A stretch of DNA of 64,000 nt from Haloplanus litoreus (GCF_042677945.1 NZ_JBHUDN010000009.1); one strand, 5' to 3'. Shown: positions 1 to 10,098, counted from the first letter of the stretch. Made by a program: numbers and translations. The notes: a model not told the origin generated them from the sequence alone.

Positions 1-1
1 G

Positions 2-1726
<1,725 letters not shown>

Positions 1727-2129
1727 GCTGAGAGTTTCCGGACGGGATGGGCGACGTCTCGACGGCGGGTCGCCACGGTTTCCGTCCGGTCTCACGAACG
1801 AGTCGGAAGAGTCCCGAAGGTAGTGGCGCGGCGCGTTCCGTCATCGCCGCGTTTGCTTGCGCCTATCGCACGCACTTTCGCGACCGGGCGCGTAGTTACT
1901 CACGAGGATTACTACCCCGCTCCACGTCGACCCACCGACTGCGGTTGGGGACGACACGGCGACGTCTGGGCGGCGGGCCGGATAGGTCGCGTCCCACGCG
2001 AACGATTCGACGGTCGGACGCGAGCGCATTACCGTCCCGACGGATTCGGTGCGAACGTCATGGCTCCGACTGCCACCATCGCCGCCGGAATCGCTCGCCG
2101 ATCGAGACGGCCACCGGAGGTGTCTGACC
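1727..2129. other. Intergenic stretch without a supported gene
   Basis: About 400 bases between katG and the next gene. Several reading frames stay open on both strands, but their translations are Arg/Ser/Pro-rich and lack the acidic composition of real genes here, so I regard them as GC-driven artefacts. A strong GGAGGTG ribosome-binding site at 2117-2123 belongs to the following small gene. Confidence 0.6.
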
Positions 2130-2402
2130 GTGCGTTCCCCGCTTCCGACCGATCGACTCGTGGCGTTCGCCCTAGCCGGTGCGCTGGTGACTGCCCTCGT
2201 CGCCCTCGGCCTCGCCGTCCCCGGCATCGGCTTCGCGTCCCTTTCGGACGGCGACGACGCCACGTCGTCGGCCACGGGGGCGACACCCGTCGCCGACGAT
2301 GTGCCCACGCCCAAGCCGAAGTTCACGCCGGTCGTCGAAACCCAGTCCGGCTACGGGGAGGACGAACACGAGGACGATGGCGAAGACGACGAACACGACT
2401 AG
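2130..2402 (+). CDS. Small secreted or membrane-anchored acidic protein, unknown function
   Basis: A 90-residue product starting at GTG 2130, chosen because GGAGGTG sits seven bases upstream. Residues about 8-30 form one hydrophobic segment (signal peptide or anchor). A Ser/Thr/Asp linker, a TPKPKFTP segment and a very acidic Glu/Asp/His tail follow. I recognise no family. It overlaps the C-terminal coding region of a convergent membrane protein on the other strand for about 230 bases, so one of the two gene ends may be wrong. The strong ribosome-binding site favours this gene; the overlap counts against it. Confidence 0.5.
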   Translation: MRSPLPTDRLVAFALAGALVTALVALGLAVPGIGFASLSDGDDATSSATGATPVADDVPTPKPKFTPVVETQSGYGEDEHEDDGEDDEHD

Positions 2403-2663
2403 GCCGGCGAGGATGAGCAGCGCCGCGCCGTGTTCGAGCACCTCGACGACGGGGTACGAGCGGGACGGGAGCAGGACGTTCTCCATGAAGACGATCAGTC
2501 CGTACACCGCGAACAGCAGGTACCCGACGGTCACGACGAGCATCCGGCGTGCGTGCTCCCGCCGCCACGAGAGGTAGCTGAACCCCGCGAGTGCCGCCCC
2601 GACGACGAAGATGCCGAGACTGACGTACTGCTCGAGCAGTTGGGCGAACGTGGCGGGGGTCAT
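2172..2663 (-). CDS. Haloarchaeal three-helix membrane protein (DUF7521-like)
   Basis: The start is set at ATG 2663, preceded directly by GAGGTGG on the minus strand. Residues 1-105 hold three predicted membrane helices (VSLGIFVVGAALAGFSYLSW, MLVVTVGYLLFAVYGLIVF, and a segment containing LLILAGLVVFVVFAIVLVF), a layout typical of small haloarchaeal DUF7521-type proteins often found near regulators. Function is unknown. After the third helix the frame runs on for about 60 Arg/Gly-rich residues antisense to the small + strand gene. Relatives usually end near the third helix, so a sequencing indel or a truly extended tail are both possible. Confidence 0.65.
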   Translation of the reverse strand: MTPATFAQLLEQYVSLGIFVVGAALAGFSYLSWRREHARRMLVVTVGYLLFAVYGLIVFMENVLLPSRSYPVVEVLEHGAALLILAGLVVFVVFAIVLVFVLPVAGLGFDDRRELRLGRGHIVGDGCRPRGRRRGVVAVRKGREADAGDGEAEGDEGSHQRTG

Positions 2664-2848
2664 CCACCTCGGCCGACCGGCGTCGCGTCGACGCGTCTCC
2701 GGGGAGTCATACGTCCGGCCGGTCGTGCGGACGGCGAAAAAGGGTTGTCGTCCAGCCGTCGAATCCACCGCCAGCACCGCCGCGAACACGGCGCGCGTTC
2801 GTCACGAGACACAAGTGGTTAGTCCCTCCCCGCCGACTCGGCGACCGG

Positions 2849-3418
2849 ATGCCCTCCACCCGACAGCTCACCCGCTTCGGGAGCGCAGCCGCCGTCCTCG
2901 CCGGCGCGCTCTCGCTCGCGGCACCCGTCGCTGCACAGTCCCCGATACCGTCCGAGTTCGGCATCGGAAGCCGTCTCGCCGTCCGCTTCGGCGTAGCCTT
3001 GCTCATCAACCTCGTCCTCGGCGGCTTACTCGTCGCTCTCGCACCGGACTACGCCCGGAAGACCGTGGGTGCCATCCGTGACGACCCCGGAAGCGCCTTC
3101 CTCTGGGGTCTCCTCGTCGGCATCGCCGTCCCCATCGGACTGGTGCTGGTGGCGCTCACGATCATCGGCCTCCTGATCACCATCCCGGGACTGCTGTTTC
3201 TCGCCGTCCTCGGCATCGTCGGCAACGCCGTCACCATCTGCTGGATCGGGGCGCTCCTGACCGGCGACGCCGTCGACGCGGCGGCCGTCGGCGCCGGTGC
3301 GTTCGTGCTGGCACTCGTCGCCGCCGTCCCGGTTCTCGGTAACCTCGCGACGACCCTCGTCGGCTTCTTCGGCCTGGGTGTCGTCGGGCGGGACCTCTAC
3401 CGGTCCTGGCAGGGGTAG
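2849..3418 (+). CDS. Conserved haloarchaeal polytopic membrane protein
   Basis: 189 residues. An N-terminal signal-like segment (residues 8-29, ending APVAAQ) is followed by four strongly hydrophobic segments with many Gly and Val (about 45-65, 85-110, 112-140 and 148-175). The layout resembles the multi-helix C-terminal domain found in haloarchaeal proteins related to bactofilin-type cytoskeletal proteins, but no polymer-forming domain is present. It stands alone between an antisense membrane gene and the hydrolase. It is probably in the cytoplasmic membrane; function is not known. Confidence 0.8.
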   Translation: MPSTRQLTRFGSAAAVLAGALSLAAPVAAQSPIPSEFGIGSRLAVRFGVALLINLVLGGLLVALAPDYARKTVGAIRDDPGSAFLWGLLVGIAVPIGLVLVALTIIGLLITIPGLLFLAVLGIVGNAVTICWIGALLTGDAVDAAAVGAGAFVLALVAAVPVLGNLATTLVGFFGLGVVGRDLYRSWQG

Positions 3419-3472
3419 TGTGGCCGGAGCAGGCTGGCCGGGATTTTTGTCCCCAGCCGGAGAGCGACCGGT

Positions 3473-4291
3473 ATGCGCACACGGACGGTCTCCGGTGGTG
3501 ACGGCGTCGAGATCTACGTCGAGGAACGCGGCCCGGCGGACGGTCGGCCGCTCCTGTTGATCCACGGCTTCTCCCAGTGCCGGCTCGCCTGGACGCCCCA
3601 GTTCGAGTCGGAACTCGCCGACGACTTCCGCCTCGTCGCGATGGACCTCCGGGGGCACGGGGCGTCCGGAACGCCGCGCGACGCCTACGCCGACTCGCGT
3701 CTGTGGGCCGACGACGTCCGGGCGGTGATCGATGGACTGGCGCTCGACGATCCGGTACTCGTCGGTTGGTCGTACGGTGGTCTCGTCGTCTCGGACTACC
3801 TCGCCACCCACGGCGACGGCGCCCTCGGCGGCGTCGTCCTCGTCGGTGCCATCACGGAGAAAGGCACGTCGGACGCCGACCGATTCGCGGGCGAGGAGTT
3901 CGTTGCCCTCGGGCCGGGGCTGGAGTCGACGGACGCCGAGCGAAGCGTCGCGGCGCTCGATTCGTTCGTCCGGCTCTGTGTCGAGCACGACCTGGACGAC
4001 GCGGCGCGGTACCGGGCGCTCGGCTACAACGCCGCGGTGCCGCCGCACGTCCGCGCGGCCCTCCAGGGGCGGACCGTCGACCACGAGGCGACGCTTCCGG
4101 ACGTCGAGACGCCCGTCCTCCTGATCCACGGCGAGGAGGACGCCGTCGTCGGACCGGCCGCCGCCCGCAAGCACGTCGAGTTGTTCCGGAACGCGACGCT
4201 CGAAACGTACCCCGAGGTCGGTCACTCGCCCTTTTTCGAGGCGCCGGAGCGGTTCGAGGCGGACCTCCGGACGTTCGTCGCCGGCCTGTAG
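3473..4291 (+). CDS. Alpha/beta-fold hydrolase
   Basis: 272 residues with the complete hydrolase core. The oxyanion HGF motif is at 31-33, the nucleophile elbow GWSYGG places Ser100 as nucleophile, an acidic residue follows LLIHGEEDAVVG, and the catalytic His is at about 251 in EVGHSPFF. The family covers esterases, epoxide hydrolases and haloperoxidase-like enzymes. The substrate cannot be read from the sequence. It is cytoplasmic, with no signal peptide. The gene ends 87 bases before the phosphotransferase gene, so joint transcription is possible but not shown. Confidence 0.92.
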   Translation: MRTRTVSGGDGVEIYVEERGPADGRPLLLIHGFSQCRLAWTPQFESELADDFRLVAMDLRGHGASGTPRDAYADSRLWADDVRAVIDGLALDDPVLVGWSYGGLVVSDYLATHGDGALGGVVLVGAITEKGTSDADRFAGEEFVALGPGLESTDAERSVAALDSFVRLCVEHDLDDAARYRALGYNAAVPPHVRAALQGRTVDHEATLPDVETPVLLIHGEEDAVVGPAAARKHVELFRNATLETYPEVGHSPFFEAPERFEADLRTFVAGL

Positions 4292-4378
4292 TCGGCCGCG
4301 AACCGCACGCGTCCCGTCCCGTCGGACGACGGAACGGGGAGCAAACGTGAAGTGATCGGGGGGTTTCGACGCGGACGA

Positions 4379-5407
4379 ATGACCGACCAGGACACCGAGT
4401 TCACGACCGACGTGGCGGTCGAGTACTGCCGGCACCACGGGGTCGTCCCGGCCGACGCCGAGGCGACGGCGCGGTCGCTCGGCGGCGGCGTCTCGAATCA
4501 CGTCTACGAGGTGACGTGGGACGACGACTGCGTCGTCGTGAAGCGCCCGCTCCCGAACCTCGCCGTCGAGGACGACTGGCCCGCGGACGTCGACCGCGTC
4601 CACAACGAGGCGGCGGCGATCCGAACCTACGAGTCGATCCTCGCCGCGGCCGACGTGGACGCCCGCGTCCCCGGCGTCGTGACCGAGACGGACGACCACG
4701 TCGTCGCCATCGAGTGCGCGCCCGCGGGCGCGACGATGTGGAAGACGGAACTGCTCGACGGTCGGGTCGACGCCGACGTCGCGGCCGCCGTCGGTGCGGT
4801 CCTCGGCGCCGTCCACGACGCGACGGCCGACGACTCCGAGGTCCGCGAGACGTTCGCCGACAAACGCCCCTTCGACCAGCTGCGCGTCGACCCCTACCAC
4901 CGCGCCACGGCGCGGCGTCATCCCGACGTGGCCGACGCGATTCGGGCGGAGATCGACCGCGTCTTGGACACCTCTCGAACCCTCGTTCACGGTGACTACA
5001 GCCCGAAGAACGTTCTCGTCGACCGAGCCGACGCGACCGTCCCCTGGATCCTCGACTTCGAGGTGGCCCACTGGGGCGACCCCGCCTTCGACACCGCGTT
5101 CATGCTCAACCACCTGTATATCAAGTCCATCTACAACCACGGCCAGCACGCGGCCTACGCCGACGCGGCCGACCGGTTCTGGGACGCCTACGACGCCGCG
5201 GTCGGCTGGGACGTCGAGCGCGAGACGGTGGCGGAACTCGCGGTGTTGATGCTCGCCCGCGTCGACGGCAAGTCGCCCGTCGAGGACGTCGACCGCGAGG
5301 CGTTCGCCGACGCCCTCCGCCGGGTGGCGAAGCGGACGCTCCGCGGCGACGCCGAGACCCTGTCCGCATTCGCGGCGCTGGCCCGCGAGGAGGCGTCGGC
5401 GCTGTGA
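4379..5407 (+). CDS. Phosphotransferase of the aminoglycoside/choline kinase fold (APH family)
   Basis: The start is set at ATG 4379; an earlier in-frame ATG adds nine poorly conserved residues. The kinase-like fold is shown by the catalytic loop LVHGDYSPKNVLV (HxDxxxxN type) and the metal-binding ILDFEVAHWGDPAFD segment about 20 residues later. A VVVKRP segment near residue 50 fits the ATP-binding Lys. The family phosphorylates small hydroxyl-bearing molecules such as antibiotics, choline, methylthioribose or sugars. The stop overlaps the start of an enolase-like gene by four bases, so the two are translationally coupled and probably serve one small pathway. That pathway is my inference. Confidence 0.88.
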   Translation: MTDQDTEFTTDVAVEYCRHHGVVPADAEATARSLGGGVSNHVYEVTWDDDCVVVKRPLPNLAVEDDWPADVDRVHNEAAAIRTYESILAAADVDARVPGVVTETDDHVVAIECAPAGATMWKTELLDGRVDADVAAAVGAVLGAVHDATADDSEVRETFADKRPFDQLRVDPYHRATARRHPDVADAIRAEIDRVLDTSRTLVHGDYSPKNVLVDRADATVPWILDFEVAHWGDPAFDTAFMLNHLYIKSIYNHGQHAAYADAADRFWDAYDAAVGWDVERETVAELAVLMLARVDGKSPVEDVDREAFADALRRVAKRTLRGDAETLSAFAALAREEASAL

Positions 5408-6678
5408 CCGACGTCGAGGGCGTCGACGCGTGGGAGGTGCTCGACTCGCGGGGCGATCCCACCGTTCGTGTCCGGGTCGAGACGGCCGACGGCGCGGGAA
5501 CGTTCACCGTCCCGGCGGGGGCGAGTACCGGCGCGCACGAGGCGGTCGAACGTCGCGACGGCGACGACCGCTACGGCGGCCGCGGCGGCCGCGACCCCGT
5601 CGCGGCGGTCCGCGAGGACCTCGCACCCGTGGTCGTCGGCCGCCCGGTGGCGGATCAGCGGGGAATCGACGAGGCCCTCGTCGACCGCGACGGGACCGAG
5701 AACCTGTCCCGTCTGGGCGCCAACGCCGTCCTCGGCGTCTCCGGCGCCGTCGCTCACGCCGCCGCCGCGGCGACCGGACGACCGCTCTACGACTCGCTCG
5801 CTCCCGACGCCGGCCCCGGCGACCTCCCCATCCCCATGATCAACGTGTTGAGCGGGGGCCTCCACGCGGCGGCCGACCTGCCGATCCAGGATTTCCTCGT
5901 CGTGCCGACGGGTGCGGGGACGTACCCAGAGGCACTGGAGATGGCGTGGGCGGTGCGGCGGGCGGCGGGCAGGCGAATCGGCGACGGCGACCATCCGCCT
6001 TCGGTTGCCGACGAAGGCGGGTTCGTTCCGCCGACCGCCGACGCGGACGCCGCCTTCGAGTTGCTGACCGCCGCCGTCCGCGACGCCGGCTACGCGCCGG
6101 GCGACGAGGTAGTCTTCGCCGTCGACGTGGCGGCGACGCACTTCTACGACCCCACCCACGAACGGTACGCCCTCGCCGGAGACCGTCTGGACCGCGAGGC
6201 GATGGTCGACCGCGTGGTCGATTGGATCGACGCCCACCCCGTCCGCTCCGTCGAGGACCCCCTCGCCGAGGACGACTGGCGAGGCTGGGAGCGACTCGTC
6301 GACCGCGTCGGTGACCGGGTGCAGGTGCTCGGCGACGACCTGTTGGCGACGGACGCCGCCCGTCTGGACCGGGCTGTCGACGTCGGCGCCGCCAACGCCG
6401 CCCTGATCAAGCCCAATCAGGCAGGGACGATCACCCGGACACGACGCGTCCTCGAACGCGCGCAGGCGGCCGACTGGGCGCCCGTCGTGTCCGCTCGCTC
6501 CGGTGAGACCTGCGATTCGACCATCGCCGACCTCGCCGTCGCCCTCGACGCCGGGCAGATCAAGATCGGGTCGCTCGCCCGGTCCGAACGCCTCGCCAAG
6601 TACAACCGACTGCTCGGCATCGGCCGGGCGTACGACGGCGACTTCGCCGGGGCGGCGGCGCTCGCGCCCCGGTCCTGA
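5404..6678 (+). CDS. Enolase-superfamily protein, divergent enolase paralogue
   Basis: 424 residues with full-length enolase organisation: SRGDPTV, GASTGAHEA, a GANAVLGVS helix, DEGGF, the three metal-ligand positions (VDVAA, VEDPL, GDDL) and the Lys of ALIKPNQAGT. The normally invariant His of the SHRSGET motif is Ala here (SARSGET), and NGGxHA is SGGLHA. True enolase converts 2-phosphoglycerate to phosphoenolpyruvate, and haloarchaea usually carry that gene in a ribosomal-protein cluster rather than beside a kinase. I infer a paralogue with altered substrate or reduced enolase activity, coupled to the upstream phosphotransferase. If this is the organism's only enolase, the substitution must be tolerated. 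Confidence 0.8.
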   Translation: MTDVEGVDAWEVLDSRGDPTVRVRVETADGAGTFTVPAGASTGAHEAVERRDGDDRYGGRGGRDPVAAVREDLAPVVVGRPVADQRGIDEALVDRDGTENLSRLGANAVLGVSGAVAHAAAAATGRPLYDSLAPDAGPGDLPIPMINVLSGGLHAAADLPIQDFLVVPTGAGTYPEALEMAWAVRRAAGRRIGDGDHPPSVADEGGFVPPTADADAAFELLTAAVRDAGYAPGDEVVFAVDVAATHFYDPTHERYALAGDRLDREAMVDRVVDWIDAHPVRSVEDPLAEDDWRGWERLVDRVGDRVQVLGDDLLATDAARLDRAVDVGAANAALIKPNQAGTITRTRRVLERAQAADWAPVVSARSGETCDSTIADLAVALDAGQIKIGSLARSERLAKYNRLLGIGRAYDGDFAGAAALAPRS

Positions 6679-6824
6679 TCCCCACCCGCCCGTCGCGGGA
6701 CGGATACCGCGTGCGCCACGGGACGGTCTCCCCCCTGTGGGTACCGCGCGAGCGGTCGAGGCACCCCGTGACCGCCCCGTGACGCACCGTCCGGCCGTCC
6801 CGCGACGGTCCGGTTCGCTCCCCC

Positions 6825-6845
6825 GTACACCGCAGGACGGTGTAC
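6825..6845. promoter_or_regulatory. Perfect inverted repeat, possible operator
   Basis: Arms GTACACC and GGTGTAC are perfect complements separated by seven bases. The right arm is also part of the 10-base palindrome GGTGTACACC. It lies 96 bases upstream of the HFX_2341-type regulator gene and has no T-run, so a protein-binding site is more likely than a terminator. Confidence 0.45.
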
Positions 6846-6882
6846 ACCCACGACTCGCGGGCGTGGGTAGTTGGGTATTTTG

Positions 6883-6909
6883 ACGTTACTCACGTTACGA
6901 CCGTTACTT
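6883..6909 (+). promoter_or_regulatory. Three tandem 9-base repeats before regulator gene
   Basis: Three head-to-tail copies of a (A/C)CGTTAC(T/G)(C/A/T) unit start at 6883, 6892 and 6901, and end 32 bases before the ATG at 6941. The position overlaps where the core promoter should lie, so they could be an operator used for autoregulation by the adjacent regulator. Confidence 0.4.
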
Positions 6910-6940
6910 AGAACCCGCCCCGGTGCGACGGGGCGAGCGA

Positions 6941-7708
6941 ATGAACGTCGCCGAACGCGTCCACGTGATGCCGCTGGGGTTCGAACACGACCGGATCGTC
7001 GAACCGGCGGTGGAGTACCGCGCCGACCGGGTGATCCTACTCGACTGGATCGCCGACGACATCGAGCGTCCGGCGTATCACGACGACGTCGTCGCGGACC
7101 TCGATGCGGCCGGCGTCGACGTCGACCGGCGCGACTGCGACCTGTTCGACCTCTACGACTCCATCGCGGTGGTCGCCGAAATCGCGACCCGCGAGTCGGC
7201 CCCCGACGACGAGGACGACGTGGCCAACGAGGTGTACGTGAACCTCGCGACGGGGAGTAAGATCACCGCCATCGGCGGCATGATCGCGTGCATGGTGACC
7301 GGTGCCGCCCGTCCCTACTACGTCCGCGCCGAGCGCTACGCCTCGGGGACGGAGCCGGTGGGGTACGGCATGGAACTCGCCATCGACCTGCCGACGTACC
7401 CGATGGATCGCCCGGATCGCCAACAGATCGCCGTGCTGGCTCGCCTCGCCGAGGGCGCGTGTTCGAAAAAGGAGCTGATCCGCTTCGGTGCCGACCGTGA
7501 CCTGCCGTTCGTCCGTGACTGCGACCGGCCGTTCGACGCGTCGGGCAAGCCAACGAAACAGGCTTACGCACGACTTCGCCGGCACGTCGTCGATCCGCTC
7601 CGGGAACGCGAGTTCGTCACCGTCGAGCGCGTCGGGACGACCCGGCGTGTGAGCGCCACGGCGGCCGGCCGGAACGCCAGACGGGCGTTCGGCTACGTCC
7701 TCGAGTAG
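6941..7708 (+). CDS. HFX_2341-family (DUF6293-like) transcriptional regulator with CARF-like domain
   Basis: ATG 6941 is used because the upstream in-frame codons are poorly conserved. The N-terminal half (MNVAERVHVMPLGFEHDRI, then NLATGSKITAIGGMIACM with its Gly-rich ligand loop) has the Rossmann-like layout of CARF-type sensor domains. The C-terminal half, from about residue 160, is a winged helix (VLARLAEGACSKKELIRFG) followed by an Arg-rich wing. Such proteins are thought to sense a nucleotide-type ligand and control transcription. No CRISPR genes lie nearby, so its regulon is unknown. The repeats just upstream suggest autoregulation. It converges on the next gene with a 16-base overlap. 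Confidence 0.85.
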   Translation: MNVAERVHVMPLGFEHDRIVEPAVEYRADRVILLDWIADDIERPAYHDDVVADLDAAGVDVDRRDCDLFDLYDSIAVVAEIATRESAPDDEDDVANEVYVNLATGSKITAIGGMIACMVTGAARPYYVRAERYASGTEPVGYGMELAIDLPTYPMDRPDRQQIAVLARLAEGACSKKELIRFGADRDLPFVRDCDRPFDASGKPTKQAYARLRRHVVDPLREREFVTVERVGTTRRVSATAAGRNARRAFGYVLE

Positions 7709-8058
7709 TCCAGGCGGTCGACGACCGCTTGCAGTCGGTCGTCGTCGTCGAAGGCGTCGACCAGCGCCGTCGCCGAGTGGGCGAGTTCGTAGGCCGGCCG
7801 TCCCTTGCCGACGGGTGACCGCTCCCCTTCGTCCGCCGTCATCACGTGGCCGTCGGCGTCCAGTTCGTTCAGCGCGCGCGTCACGTCGGCTTCGGAGACG
7901 GTCCCCACCACGTCGCCGTCGACGGCGGTAGCCTCCTCGGCACAGATTCGGGTGATTTCCCCGGCGTGGGCCGGCGTCCGCCCCGAATCTGACAGCTGTG
8001 CGACACCGAGCAGGGTGAGCCGCTGGACGAGCGTCGTCGAGTCGAGCCGGTCGGACAT
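7693..8058 (-). CDS. Small predicted winged-helix protein, unknown function
   Basis: 121 residues from ATG 8058. The longer open frame upstream is an artefact running antisense to the histidine kinase end. The sequence reads as one winged-helix domain: a helix (STTLVQRLTLLGVAQL), a recognition-helix region (VSEADVTRALNELDADGHV) and a basic-to-acidic wing (SPVGKGRPAYEL). An acidic C-terminal helix follows. It is probably a haloarchaeal transcription factor. It overlaps the regulator gene tail to tail by 16 bases. I cannot name its family. Confidence 0.7.
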   Translation of the reverse strand: MSDRLDSTTLVQRLTLLGVAQLSDSGRTPAHAGEITRICAEEATAVDGDVVGTVSEADVTRALNELDADGHVMTADEGERSPVGKGRPAYELAHSATALVDAFDDDDRLQAVVDRLDYSRT

Positions 8059-8131
8059 ACGTGTCAACTGAACGTCCTCCGTCAAAATCGTATCCCATTC
8101 GTCGGCGGGGGACCGATCCACGGTTCCGAAC

Positions 8132-9817
8132 TCAGTCGGCTCCGGTCTCGACGCCGGTCGCCGCGACGGACGTGAGGACGAGGCGAACCCCGTCGCGGTA
8201 GTCGGTGTCGATGGTCGCCTCCCAGCCGTGGACCTGTGCGAGCGTCCTGACCAGCGGGAGGGCGGTACCGACCGACTCGTGTGCCGCCGCGTCGCCGTAG
8301 TCGAAGTACGTCTCGGGATCACCCGTCGGCGGGTCGCCGTCGCCGGTGATCGTCAGGTCGCCGTCCGAGCGGGCGACCGTCACCGTCGTCGCCCCGTTCT
8401 CGACGAGGAACTCGAACGTACGCTCGAGGAGCGTCCCGAAACGGGCCGGGTCGGCCTCGACCGACGACTCGTTCCGGACCGAGAGGGTCGCGTCACCGTC
8501 GACGTTCCCCCAGGCCGACCGGGCGGCCCCGCCGACGTCGACCGTGATGGGGTCGGCCATCGTCTGGCCGTACTGGGCGAGCGTCGCGAAGTCGTTCATC
8601 AGTCGGGTGGTCCGGTCGGTCGTGTCGGTGGCCGTCCGGAGTGCCTCTCGGGCCTCGTCGACCCCGCCGTCTTCGAGTTGTTCGACCGCCCAGCGTACGT
8701 TGCCGCGGATGATCGTCACCGCGTTCCGGAGTTCGTGGCGCATCCCCTCCGAGAGGTCCTCCAGTTGTCGGTCGTGGCGCTCCAGTTCGCGGCGGTGGCG
8801 CTCGATTCGGGTCACGTCGGAGAAGACGACGATCCGGGAGAGCGATCCCTGACCGATTTCGAAGGCGTTCTCGCTCACGACGTAGTGGCGGGCGTCCCCG
8901 TCGATGCGGACGTCGACGACGCCGCGGCCGTCCGCGAGAGCGTCGGCCACCGCCGGGAGTGCGTCGAGCGAGTCGCCGATCGCGTCGTCGAGATCGGGAA
9001 ACAGCCGTCGGGCTGCGCCGTTGAACTCGCGAATCCGCCGGTCGTCGTCGAGGAAGATGGTCGCTCCCTCGACGCCATCGGTGAGCTGGACGGCGAAAAA
9101 GCGGTTCTCGAAGGCGAACAGGACCCCGACGGCGAACGCCGCCACCCCGAGCGGTGCGTGGATCATATCGATCAACAGTGGCGTCGCGTAGCCGACGATG
9201 TCGAGAACGACCGGAGCCCCCGAGAGCGCGACCAGAACCCCGAGGGACCGCGCGTCGTAGTCGGCGTCGCCGAAGGCCTCGAACAGGGTGAACATACCAA
9301 CGGCCGCGAGCGTGTAGGAGAGCCCCGTCACGATCCAGTGAAACAGTCCCTGTCGAATCGCCAGGTGGGGAAACGGCGACGCGACGAACGCGGTGGTGAA
9401 GTAGAGGTGGTGGATCGGATTCGTGATTTTCACCACGACGACGGCGAGATACAGGGCGATGGCCGCGCGACGAAAGCCCGGTCGCCGGTGGTAGTTCCGC
9501 CCGGTGTACGCCGAGCAGAAGTAGAGCCACGCGAAGACGGTGCTGAACCCGAGAATGAGGCCGATCAGGTAGACGGCGGTTTTCAGGTCCCGGGTGGGCA
9601 ACAGCAGTAGCCCGGCGTGGCTGGCGGCCCAGATGCCACTCGTGGCGAGGAGAACCACGAGTCCGCGACGGGTTTCGGCGTCTTCGATCCGCCGGGCGCG
9701 GACGGCGGCGGCACCACAGCCAGCGGCCGCCGCCGCGAAGAGCAGCGCGTAAGCGACGGTGTACGGCGCGACGTCTACCAAGTCTCTGTCGACGTTGTAC
9801 GTCCCCCCGATAACCAA
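8132..9817 (-). CDS. Sensor histidine kinase with 7TM-type N-terminus and PAS domain
   Basis: About 561 residues. Seven hydrophobic helices fill residues 15-235, a 7TM sensor layout common in haloarchaeal kinases. A PAS-like domain follows (GATIFLDDDRRIREFNGAARRL). Next is a HisKA domain with phospho-acceptor His in MRHELRNAVTIIRGN, then an ATPase domain with a shortened G-box region. No response regulator is adjacent, so this is an orphan kinase. The start is uncertain: TTG 9817 and TTG 9781 are both possible. It is transcribed away from cspA and shares an 86-base intergenic region with it. Confidence 0.9.
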   Translation of the reverse strand: MVIGGTYNVDRDLVDVAPYTVAYALLFAAAAAGCGAAAVRARRIEDAETRRGLVVLLATSGIWAASHAGLLLLPTRDLKTAVYLIGLILGFSTVFAWLYFCSAYTGRNYHRRPGFRRAAIALYLAVVVVKITNPIHHLYFTTAFVASPFPHLAIRQGLFHWIVTGLSYTLAAVGMFTLFEAFGDADYDARSLGVLVALSGAPVVLDIVGYATPLLIDMIHAPLGVAAFAVGVLFAFENRFFAVQLTDGVEGATIFLDDDRRIREFNGAARRLFPDLDDAIGDSLDALPAVADALADGRGVVDVRIDGDARHYVVSENAFEIGQGSLSRIVVFSDVTRIERHRRELERHDRQLEDLSEGMRHELRNAVTIIRGNVRWAVEQLEDGGVDEAREALRTATDTTDRTTRLMNDFATLAQYGQTMADPITVDVGGAARSAWGNVDGDATLSVRNESSVEADPARFGTLLERTFEFLVENGATTVTVARSDGDLTITGDGDPPTGDPETYFDYGDAAAHESVGTALPLVRTLAQVHGWEATIDTDYRDGVRLVLTSVAATGVETGAD

Positions 9818-9848
9818 TCCTTCGGTTCCGCTCCTCCCGGCCGTGGCA

Positions 9849-9863
9849 TGAGTGGGCCACTCA
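9849..9863. promoter_or_regulatory. Near-perfect palindrome between histidine kinase and cspA
   Basis: TGAGTGG and CCACTCA flank a single central G. The site lies in the 86-base gap between the divergent kinase and cspA genes, 41 bases before the cspA start, where it could act on either promoter. Confidence 0.4.
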
Positions 9864-9903
9864 CGGAAGTCTTATGAGTTGAGGGGGCCTCTGAGTAATT
9901 GCA

Positions 9904-10098
9904 ATGGCAACTGGTACGGTTGATTTCTTCAACGACACTGGCGGTTACGGCTTTATCGAGACTGAGGACGCGGACGACGACGTGTTCTTCCACATGGAAG
10001 ACGTGGGCGGCCCGGACCTCGAAGAAGGACAGGAACTCGAATTCGAGATCGAGGACTCTCCCAAGGGTCCCCGCGCGACCAACGTCGTTCGCCTGTAA
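9904..10098 (+). CDS. cspA: Cold-shock domain protein
   Basis: 64 residues, the full length of a single cold-shock domain. RNP1 (GGYGFIET) and RNP2 (DVFFHM) single-strand nucleic-acid-binding motifs are both present, and the fold ends with ATNVVRL as in haloarchaeal CspA proteins. It acts as an RNA chaperone or single-strand-binding protein in the cytoplasm. The start ATG 9904 lies ten bases after TAATTG. It is monocistronic and divergent from the histidine kinase. Confidence 0.96.
   Translation: MATGTVDFFNDTGGYGFIETEDADDDVFFHMEDVGGPDLEEGQELEFEIEDSPKGPRATNVVRL

Noticed and set aside
3026..5149. A 707-residue minus-strand open frame
   Set aside because: It lies antisense to three well-supported genes and shows no motif; it reflects third-position GC bias.
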